Positions 1-5,814 of a stretch of 7,123 bases of DNA are shown here, piece by piece. The stretch lies in the NCBI GenBank assembly GCA_029856625.1, contig JAHKLG010000065.1:1-7123 (forward strand), given 5' to 3'. Both the position numbers and the translations under genes were made by a program. Source of the stretch: Candidatus Njordarchaeota archaeon. GTDB lineage: Archaea; Asgardarchaeota; Njordarchaeia; Njordarchaeales; Njordarchaeaceae. Numbering within the stretch: the stretch's first letter is position 1; each line of letters starts with the position of its first letter. Below the pieces are notes generated by a model. It saw only the letters and a program-made list of their open reading frames with translations, had not been told where the DNA came from and ran no database searches.

Positions 1-823
1 ATAATTTTCTCGAATCTTCCCATAAACCAATTATATACCCAATCGCAGCAGATAAGGTAGCTGTACCAGAAACATAAAAAATCAGAATTGTTAATACAGC
101 ACTAAGCTCCATTGATGCAAGCCAACTAGGTATCAGAAAAACCAAAGAATATAAATGAGCCAACCATCCACTTATAGCTCCTTCTTTCTCCTTACCAGCA
201 ACAATACCTACTACTACTCCAACTATAATAGCCAATAAGGAAACAACAGAAGCTGTAATTATCCCCCCAGCACCCATTATCGATTCTGGATGCTCAGCGT
301 ATAAGTATGTTTCCATAACACTGAACACCATATAAGAAAGCACACCATAAATTAAGAAGCCAACCACCGAAGCCAATAACACAGTTCGCAAACCACCAGA
401 TCTATAGGTAGGTAACAACCTCAACGACCTCTTACACACCCTAGAAATTTTTCTATCAAGTGCCTCGGATATTTCAGGAGTTAACAACGGCAACCCCTTC
501 TCAAGAATCTTCTCCAGCTCTGGTCTTACACTCTTCACTATCTCCCTAACTGCACGTTCGGTCGCGTAGAAACTATCAGTAGAATCAGTAATCATTGCAA
601 CCCATACGATATCACCGTTAATCTTAGTATTAAAGAAGCTTATAGCATAACCATCAAGATCCATTCGCTGAGGTCTCGCGAAGATCTCCTCCCCAAACTG
701 AAGCATCGCGGTCAAAAATCCACCCATCAAAACCTCATCCTTAAGCCTCAACTTACCCTCTGAAACAATGTAACTATAAAGAGTCTCTCCTGAAGAACTA
801 ATGATATAAACCGCATAAATCAT
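1..823 (-). CDS. Membrane protein with longin/roadblock-like N-terminal domain (partial, C-terminus beyond window)
   Basis: An open frame reads leftward from ATG at 823-821 for 274 codons without a stop and leaves the window at base 1. I do not recognise a named family. Residues 1-85 alternate as two strands (IYAVYIIS, then LYSYIV), a helix (about 28-48), further strands (about 57-80) and a long helix (about 87-110). This is the order expected of a longin/roadblock-type domain, which in known proteins binds small GTPases or serves trafficking and motility regulators. From about residue 145 come hydrophobic stretches consistent with at least four membrane helices: roughly 146-169, 184-209, 218-236 and 240-267. 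There is no N-terminal signal peptide, so the first 140 residues are probably cytosolic. The start is the first ATG, near the edge of a conserved-looking strand, with only a weak GGGG upstream as ribosome-binding site. The gene lies downstream of the tRNA on the same strand, about 85 bases away. The function is unknown. The reading frame is solid; the domain call is an inference from predicted secondary structure. Confidence 0.8.
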   Translation of the reverse strand, partial: MIYAVYIISSSGETLYSYIVSEGKLRLKDEVLMGGFLTAMLQFGEEIFARPQRMDLDGYAISFFNTKINGDIVWVAMITDSTDSFYATERAVREIVKSVRPELEKILEKGLPLLTPEISEALDRKISRVCKRSLRLLPTYRSGGLRTVLLASVVGFLIYGVLSYMVFSVMETYLYAEHPESIMGAGGIITASVVSLLAIIVGVVVGIVAGKEKEGAISGWLAHLYSLVFLIPSWLASMELSAVLTILIFYVSGTATLSAAIGYIIGLWEDSRKL

Positions 824-864
824 CAGAAACCCCAATACAGCTAGTGTATTCGAAAAACTCTAAA

Positions 865-876
865 CCTATTAAAAAC
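865..876 (-). promoter_or_regulatory. Possible TATA element of the longin-like membrane protein gene
   Basis: Read on the minus strand, this segment is GTTTTTAATAGG, an archaeal TATA-like box lying about 45 bases before the ATG at 823. A transcription start about 25 bases further on would leave a leader of roughly 20 bases. It sits in the 86-base gap between the tRNA and the gene, which suggests the gene has its own promoter. This is a single AT-rich match, so confidence is low. Confidence 0.3.
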
Positions 877-899
877 ATTAAACACTAAGCAACAAACAG

Positions 900-909
900 A
901 GGAAGAAAA
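900..909 (-). terminator. T-rich stretch directly after the tRNA, possible terminator
   Basis: On the minus strand the encoded CCA end is followed at once by TTTTCTTCCT, and further T-rich sequence continues towards 890. Archaeal RNA polymerase commonly terminates at such oligo-T tracts without a hairpin. The position just behind a tRNA fits, but the run is short and interrupted. Confidence 0.35.
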
Positions 910-1035
<126 letters not shown>

Positions 1036-1093
1036 ACGTGTTTATGGATGGCTAAGGGGATAGATAGCTAACCTTATTAGTTAGTGATTCTAT

Positions 1094-1110
1094 AGCTTTA
1101 TTAATTTTTT
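1094..1110 (-). promoter_or_regulatory. Possible promoter of the tRNA gene
   Basis: Read leftward, this AT-rich block contains AAAAAATTAATAAAGC, which resembles an A-rich BRE followed by a TATA-like box. It is about 60 bases ahead of the mature tRNA 5' end and would give a leader of some 35 bases for RNase P to remove. No good TATA box exists at the closer, more usual spacing (the stretch around 1057-1072 is only weakly AT-rich), so the assignment is tentative. Confidence 0.25.
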
Positions 1111-1114
1111 GATG

Positions 1115-1125
1115 GCATATATAAG
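1115..1125. promoter_or_regulatory. Near-palindromic TATA box in the intergenic region, direction uncertain
   Basis: GCATATATAAG is the strongest TATA-like sequence between the tRNA and the SMC gene, and it reads almost the same on both strands. Leftward it could serve the tRNA with a long leader. Rightward it would start transcripts near 1145-1150, over 200 bases before the SMC start, where the first ATG (1151) meets a stop after one further codon. The rest of 1036-1352 contains no convincing gene; only a 36-codon minus-strand frame (1281-1171) was seen and rejected. Confidence 0.35.
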
Positions 1126-1251
1126 CAAAAAGCGTTTTCTAGGGAGCATAATGGTTTGAAGGGGTCGAGTTTAACGGATTAGTAATTCAATTCTCATTAA
1201 TGCTTGAAAGAGTAAATAATCGCGACTTGCAATATGATGCTTAGCGGGATA

Positions 1252-1290
1252 GTTTTTAATGGATTGGTGTATTTTTCCCATGGTATATAG
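1252..1290 (+). promoter_or_regulatory. Candidate promoter of the SMC-priL operon
   Basis: Two TATA-like boxes precede the operon: GTTTTTAATGG at 1252-1262 and GGTATATAG at 1282-1290. The second would place a start near 1310 and a leader of about 40 bases before the preferred GTG at 1353. The first would place a start near 1283, just ahead of an alternative GTG at 1290. No other promoter-like gap exists downstream, since the following genes are 15 bases apart or closer, so the operon promoter should lie here. Which box is used cannot be decided by eye. Confidence 0.35.
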
Positions 1291-1341
1291 TGATTTTATT
1301 GGGAGAGAATTTTCTAGTGTATGGATGCATTGAGCCTTCAT

Positions 1342-1346
1342 GGGTG
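1342..1346 (+). promoter_or_regulatory. Ribosome-binding site deciding the SMC start
   Basis: GGGTG matches part of the archaeal anti-Shine-Dalgarno complement (GGAGGTGATC) and lies six bases before GTG at 1353. This supports 1353 over the earlier in-frame GTG at 1290, which has no such element close by. The downstream genes of the operon use the same GTG-centred motif at similar spacing. Confidence 0.5.
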
Positions 1347-1352
1347 CTGGTT

Positions 1353-4300
1353 GTGCTTAAAGAGTTAGAGTTGATAAACTTTATGTCTCATGAGCGTACA
1401 AAGATCACTTTTACTCAGGGGCTTAATGTTATTGTTGGAAGGAAGGGTAGCGGAAAAACAGCTATTTTAGAAGCAATTAGATTGGCGTTTGGAGGGCTTG
1501 GGCGGGAAAGATTAGAAAGTTTGGGTAAGTTTGTGAGACATGGCGCTAATATGGCGATTATTAGATTGAAGCTATCAAATGTTGTTGAGATTCCTGGTAG
1601 ACCTAGGATTAGATTGGTTGAGTATTTGCCGGATAATGCGGATGTGGTGCTTGAGCGTTTCATCTATAGTGATGGTAGATCTCATTTTAGTATTAATGGG
1701 AGAAGGGTAACAAAAAATGATGTAATCAAAATGCTTGCTAGAATTAATATATCGCCTCGAAATACCTTATTCTTTCTTCCCCAGGAACGGGTCAATGCTT
1801 GGGTATCTTTGACAACTAGAGAGAGAGTAGATCTTCTTTTTAGTGTTCTTGGCTTGAAAGAATTAAGGGATCGTTTGGAGAGAGTTAGAGTCGAGTTAAA
1901 AGAAAAGGAGAAAGTGCGGAAGTCTCTTCTAGAAATGCTAAGCAGGCTTGAAGAACAAATAATGGTAAAGGAAAGGAGTATTGTTTCGCCAGCAATAGCT
2001 AAGGACAAGCTTATTCGTTATTATGCTGTAAAGATTGCCTACTTGGTGAGTAGAAGAAGCGAGCTTGAATCCCAGCTTAAATCTTATCGAAAAAAGCTTG
2101 AAGAGATAGAGGAAGAGATAGCTCAAAATGAGGAATTAAGAAAAAAGCTTGATAGTGAAAGGGAGAGTCTCGAAAGAGAGTTCGAGAGCATTGAATACAA
2201 GATTCAGGATATTCTTAAGAAGAAGACGGGGTATGAATTCGAGCTGAAAAAAGCTGAAGAGAAGATACGTGAGGCTCAAGTAAAGCTTATTGAGATCAAG
2301 GAAAAGCATGAAAAGGAGCTTAAAGAACTTGAGGAAATACGTAAAGAATGGGGAAGTAGTGAGAAAGAGGAGTTAGAGAAGTTGAAAAATGAGAAAATTA
2401 ACATGATTGACTGGATAGAGTCAAAACTTGAAATGGATGAACATTTCAGACATATTCGGGCACTACAAGAGGAAATGGAGAGGAGAGCGGCTGAGAAGAA
2501 ATCTCTTCAAAAGGAGCTAGAAGAGCTAAGATCAAGAATACGGGACATTCTTGGGGAACTTGACAAGTCTGGAGCGCTCGAAAAAATCTTTAATCACATA
2601 CCAAGGGAATTGTTAGGCAGCGAGATTTATGGACCAATAGTCTTGGAGATTAAACCAGCTATTTCAGAAATTAAATATAGAGATTATGCAATAGTCGTGG
2701 AAAATTTGCTAGGAAGAAGACTTTTATCCTCATTCGTAGTGACCTCAAGAAGGGCATACAATATATTAGTTAACATTATCAGAAGGCTCGGTACCAGCGG
2801 AAGAATTGATATTATCACATTAAGCTTTTCTGATACGGATGAATTAGTTAGTGATGAGTCTCTTCTAATTGCTAAACGGATTATTAATGAGGCTAGGAAA
2901 AGGAGAAATACGTTAAAGCGTAAATTAAGGGAAGTTTTAGGAAAGAGAGAGTTCTTGGTAGCAGGATGGGTCTGTGATATTATAACAGCTCCAGATCCTG
3001 TTTTAGCGGTTATTGAATCAAGGAATTGGAATGTTCCGATAGTGCTTGATGAAAAAGCTGCTGCAATAGTTCTTAATAGATTAGATCTTAGCAGAGCAGT
3101 AACCATAAATGGTTTAACAATTGAGAGGAGAAAGAGTATAATTGGCAACTCTATTTTTTACACTGTGAGACTTGGATCGGAAGCGGATAAAGAGAGCCTA
3201 TTACTAGCGGTTTCCGGGCTTTCTTTAGAAGAATTCTTCAAAGCAGAAGCGGAGATTATCTCAAAAATTGAGTTATTGGATAGTGAGATTAAAAGACTTA
3301 AGCAAGAAATGGAGTTTCTACAAAGGAGCTTGCCCGCTAGAACAAGAGAACTTATTCAAGAGAAGATTGTTATAGAAGAAGAGATTAGAAAATTGGATTC
3401 AATAATTGCTAGGATAGATGCTATTCATAGACGGCTAGAACAAGCACCAGAGAGAATAAAAAGTATTCAACAATCAATAGAGGCTTGGAGAAAAAGGGTT
3501 GATGAGCTTCAGGATAAACTAGAGGAGTATGATAAAGAAATCGCAAGGCTAAGAGAGCAAGAAGGATTCTTGAAAGAGCGAATAAGGGAGATTCTGGATC
3601 AAGAAGCAGAAGTATTAGCAAAGATAAAATCACTTGAAAGGGAGAGAGAAGAGTTACCAGCTAGGATTCGCTTTTTGGAGAGGGAGATTTCTAGTATTGA
3701 TGATGAGTTATCTAAGACAAAGAATGAGATGGCTGTAATAATCGATATTTTACGTAAAATAGGGATTTTTCCGAGAAACTTGGAAACGCAAGAAATTATC
3801 AAGAAGGAAGTGATTTCTAAAGCCAATAATCTAATTGAGGCTATGGAAATTGAGGAATTGAATAAACGATTAATGGAACTAGAAGAAAGTGTGAGGTCTT
3901 ATAAGGAATCAATATTAAAGGCCGAAACGAAGGCGATGGAGATAGAAGCACTGTTGGAGAATATTAGGAATATCAAGAAGAGAATTAGAGAATTGGATAG
4001 AGAGATCGAAGAGATTAGAAAGCTGTATTGGGAGGAACATAAAGAGCTCATAGACTCTATAAGACAGATGATTAAGAGAGCTGATAAGATTTATAAGAGA
4101 TTACTTAGTTTGGTTAACGCTAGAGGCGAAATAGCGCTTAGGGGGGACTCGCCTGATAAGCTAGAATTCGCAATCACAATAGATCTTCACCGAAGAGAAC
4201 CGATAGAAATTGATAAGGGCGGTTTTAGTTCTGGGGAGAAAACCACAGCTATAATGCTTATGATCATTGCTCTCTTCCTCACAGCTCCTGCACCGATTTA

Positions 4301-4532
4301 TATGTTCGATGAATTTGATGTTTTCTTGGATGATAAGAGTTTACGGGAAATGATGTTAATCATAAAGAAGTTTCTAGGAGAGTTCCAAGGTATAATCACG
4401 ACAACGCATAGAGAAGAAATCCTAGAGGCTGCCGACAAGATTCTTTACATACAATATGACGAGAAAGAACAAAAATCCATTACATTAGAGATGAATATAA
4501 GAGATCTGAAAACTTTAGGAAAGATTGGCTAG
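1353..4532 (+). CDS. SMC-family ATPase resembling eukaryotic Smc5/Smc6
   Basis: This 1059-residue protein has full SMC architecture. Numbering is from GTG 1353. An N-terminal ATPase half carries Walker A GRKGSGKT (29-36). A first coiled-coil arm spans about 169-404, a hinge about 405-609, and a returning arm about 619-909. A C-terminal ATPase half carries the signature FSSGEK (958-963), Walker B IYMFDEFDVFLDD (982-994, catalytic Glu 987) and TTTH (1016-1019). FLPQERV (141-147) matches the Smc5 Q-loop pattern, and YGP (426-428) and APDPV (546-550) match the Smc5 hinge. DEFDVFLDD matches the Smc6 Walker B (DEFDVYMD) rather than DEVDAALD of canonical SMCs. No CxxC zinc hook is present, so it is not Rad50. 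Shorter arms than cohesin or condensin also fit Smc5/6. SMC complexes bind DNA and extrude loops using ATP. The signature has Ser in place of the first Gly of SGGE. An in-frame GTG at 1290 would add 21 residues unlike SMC N-termini; MLKELELINFMSH at 1353 is the usual beginning. It heads a four-gene operon. Confidence 0.93.
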   Translation: MLKELELINFMSHERTKITFTQGLNVIVGRKGSGKTAILEAIRLAFGGLGRERLESLGKFVRHGANMAIIRLKLSNVVEIPGRPRIRLVEYLPDNADVVLERFIYSDGRSHFSINGRRVTKNDVIKMLARINISPRNTLFFLPQERVNAWVSLTTRERVDLLFSVLGLKELRDRLERVRVELKEKEKVRKSLLEMLSRLEEQIMVKERSIVSPAIAKDKLIRYYAVKIAYLVSRRSELESQLKSYRKKLEEIEEEIAQNEELRKKLDSERESLEREFESIEYKIQDILKKKTGYEFELKKAEEKIREAQVKLIEIKEKHEKELKELEEIRKEWGSSEKEELEKLKNEKINMIDWIESKLEMDEHFRHIRALQEEMERRAAEKKSLQKELEELRSRIRDILGELDKSGALEKIFNHIPRELLGSEIYGPIVLEIKPAISEIKYRDYAIVVENLLGRRLLSSFVVTSRRAYNILVNIIRRLGTSGRIDIITLSFSDTDELVSDESLLIAKRIINEARKRRNTLKRKLREVLGKREFLVAGWVCDIITAPDPVLAVIESRNWNVPIVLDEKAAAIVLNRLDLSRAVTINGLTIERRKSIIGNSIFYTVRLGSEADKESLLLAVSGLSLEEFFKAEAEIISKIELLDSEIKRLKQEMEFLQRSLPARTRELIQEKIVIEEEIRKLDSIIARIDAIHRRLEQAPERIKSIQQSIEAWRKRVDELQDKLEEYDKEIARLREQEGFLKERIREILDQEAEVLAKIKSLEREREELPARIRFLEREISSIDDELSKTKNEMAVIIDILRKIGIFPRNLETQEIIKKEVISKANNLIEAMEIEELNKRLMELEESVRSYKESILKAETKAMEIEALLENIRNIKKRIRELDREIEEIRKLYWEEHKELIDSIRQMIKRADKIYKRLLSLVNARGEIALRGDSPDKLEFAITIDLHRREPIEIDKGGFSSGEKTTAIMLMIIALFLTAPAPIYMFDEFDVFLDDKSLREMMLIIKKFLGEFQGIITTTHREEILEAADKILYIQYDEKEQKSITLEMNIRDLKTLGKIG

Positions 4533-4538
4533 AATACC

Positions 4539-4543
4539 GTGAT
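4539..4543 (+). promoter_or_regulatory. Ribosome-binding site supporting a TTG start
   Basis: GTGAT lies four bases before TTG at 4548. The gap between the SMC stop (4532) and this start is only 15 bases and holds just this motif. A GTG at 4539 is in the same frame but meets TAA at once, so it is the ribosome-binding site and not a start. The next ATG in frame (4596) lacks a comparable motif. Confidence 0.5.
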
Positions 4544-4547
4544 ATAA

Positions 4548-5231
4548 TTGACGATTATTAGTGAAAAGAAGTTCATAAGAGACACTATAAGGTTGATGAG
4601 AGAGTTTATTGAAACTAGGAATGAAAAAATTCCAAAAATGATTACTGAGAATCTAAGAAAAATCCTTGAGCGGAGATCACTTCTTAATTTATTACTAAAT
4701 GACGTTGAACTTGGGATATCCTTCTTTCACACGCTCAATCTCTACGTAAGAGCTAGGTATAATTACATTGAAGAACTAATTAGGATCAGCTGGCTCTTTG
4801 TTGAGAAGCCTCTAGCCAGCATTAAAATGCTCTTCGAAGCCATTGAAAGGGGAAAATTTCCTCTAAACTTACCAGTAAGAGTGATGGGTGTTTCATGTAA
4901 GGCGTTAAGAGATAGTCTAAGGGACATATTCTTTAAGTATTATGATAAAAAAAGAGGCGTATGGAAAAAGAAGATATCAAAGATTCCTGATGATATAAAG
5001 TATTTGCTAGAAAAAAACGAGATACTAAGTGAAGTTGAGGAGCGAATGCTCGAGCAGATAAAAAATAGTGGAGCAGAATTTGCTGTAGAAGATATTTTAT
5101 TAACGCCCACTCTTTTCCAAAGAGAGGACGAGATAAAGCTGAGGGTGATAGGACTCATTAAGATGTTGAAGGATGGAAGATTAGTATACATACCAGATAA
5201 AAAACTGCTGAGAGTGATTAAAGATGAGTGA
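4548..5231 (+). CDS. Unknown 227-residue protein, candidate kleisin (Nse4/ScpA-like) partner of the SMC
   Basis: I do not recognise this protein by motif. It is almost wholly helical, basic and soluble, with no signal peptide or membrane segment. Residues 1-100 form several amphipathic helices. Residues about 105-155 are basic with a possible linker (KKRGVWKKKISK at 134-145). Residues about 160-225 look like a winged helix: a helix (SEVEERMLEQIKN), another turn and helix, a third helix (EIKLRVIGLIKMLKDG) and a beta hairpin RLVYIPDKKLLRVI. Kleisins bridge the two SMC heads, binding one coiled-coil neck with N-terminal helices and the other head with a C-terminal winged helix. They are usually about 200-280 residues in prokaryotes. 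Size, fold and position between an SMC gene and a tandem winged-helix gene all fit, as in scpA-scpB. The start is TTG, 15 bases after the SMC stop, and the end overlaps the next gene by 8 bases. The ScpA sequence hallmarks are not visible, so kleisin identity is an inference. Confidence 0.85.
   Translation: MTIISEKKFIRDTIRLMREFIETRNEKIPKMITENLRKILERRSLLNLLLNDVELGISFFHTLNLYVRARYNYIEELIRISWLFVEKPLASIKMLFEAIERGKFPLNLPVRVMGVSCKALRDSLRDIFFKYYDKKRGVWKKKISKIPDDIKYLLEKNEILSEVEERMLEQIKNSGAEFAVEDILLTPTLFQREDEIKLRVIGLIKMLKDGRLVYIPDKKLLRVIKDE
5214..5218 (+). promoter_or_regulatory. Ribosome-binding site of the Nse3-like gene, inside the preceding gene
   Basis: GTGAT lies five bases before ATG 5224, within the last codons of the candidate kleisin gene. 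The 8-base overlap of the two frames implies translational coupling, as is usual for subunits of one complex. Confidence 0.5.
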
Positions 5232-5808
5232 AGAGGAACTACCAATTGAAGCTGAAAAAGCCATAAGAGCTGCTGCTGCATATATTCTTGCTAGTCGCTA
5301 TAAAACAATAGGAGCCCCATTGAGCAGGATAAAGAAAATACTAGAAAAATCAGGTTTGCCTTTTGAAGCGTGTATTAGAGAGCTCGAAAAGAGGTTTAAT
5401 AAGGTAGGGCTTGTTCTTAAGAAAATTAAGGTTACTAGAGGGAGTAGAGTGAGTGAGATTCTCTTGGCTACCATTAATCCTGAAATAGATTTAGAGGATA
5501 TTCGACCGTATGATAAAGAAGTGATGAGTGTCTTAGCACTAATATTTTTCCACAGTAAAAGTGGGGAGGTTCCATTAACAATTTTGAGACAAGATCTAGT
5601 CAGTCTTATTGGCAATGAGGAACAAGCTGATAAAATACTTAGGAAAGGGCTTGAGCGGCTCAAAAGGGATAGCATAATAAAAATTGATTCAGAGAAAGGT
5701 TGCATAGCATTGACGGCTCTAGGGCAAGCATTAATGCCTCCTCCCGAACTCATTGATGAAATAATTATAGATATGTTAGCAAAAGGTCCTGAGAAGAAAG
5801 AAGGGTGA
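5224..5808 (+). CDS. Tandem winged-helix protein, candidate Nse3/MAGE-like (KITE) subunit
   Basis: This 194-residue soluble protein has two predicted winged-helix units. The first spans about residues 10-85: a helix with YILASRYKT, then APLSRIKKILEK, then FEACIRELEKRFNKVGLVLKKI and a strand. The second spans about 96-170: EVMSVLALIFFHSKSGEVPL, a helix LRQDLVSLIG, then ADKILRKGLERLKRDSIIKI and a wing. The order and spacing resemble the MAGE homology domain of eukaryotic Nse3, where a helix ending in KYR.K, a PI.KAEML helix and an F..GI.L strand precede a second unit opening GLL..VLS.IF. Bacterial ScpB has the same tandem winged-helix plan, and both belong to the KITE group that binds kleisins and DNA. 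The acidic N-terminus and charged tail (KGPEKKEG) are probably flexible. The gene overlaps the upstream gene by 8 bases and its stop codon sits inside the priL ribosome-binding site. The frame is certain; the Nse3-like function is an inference from fold and context. Confidence 0.88.
   Translation: MSEEELPIEAEKAIRAAAAYILASRYKTIGAPLSRIKKILEKSGLPFEACIRELEKRFNKVGLVLKKIKVTRGSRVSEILLATINPEIDLEDIRPYDKEVMSVLALIFFHSKSGEVPLTILRQDLVSLIGNEEQADKILRKGLERLKRDSIIKIDSEKGCIALTALGQALMPPPELIDEIIIDMLAKGPEKKEG
5804..5808 (+). promoter_or_regulatory. Ribosome-binding site of priL, overlapping the upstream stop codon
   Basis: GGTGA includes the TGA stop of the Nse3-like gene and lies six bases before ATG 5815. It fixes the priL start and couples its translation to the upstream gene. 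Confidence 0.6.
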
Positions 5809-5814
5809 CGAACT

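Noticed and set aside
1171..1281. Minus-strand open frame of 36 codons in the intergenic gap
   Set aside because: It is short, has no ribosome-binding site, starts within the operon promoter region, and its composition looks random.
1415..3826. Several antisense open frames inside the SMC gene
   Set aside because: They are shadows of the plus-strand coding sequence, low in plausible protein character, and the plus frame has intact SMC motifs throughout.
1353..4532. Rad50 or other zinc-hook SMC-like protein
   Set aside because: There is no CxxC hook at the middle of the protein; instead a hinge of about 200 residues with globular composition is present, and no mre11, herA or nurA gene is adjacent.
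4548..5231. GINS subunit, considered because of the nearby primase gene
   Set aside because: The expected small beta-rich B domain of GINS is not evident; the C-terminus looks like a winged helix and the neighbours favour a kleisin.
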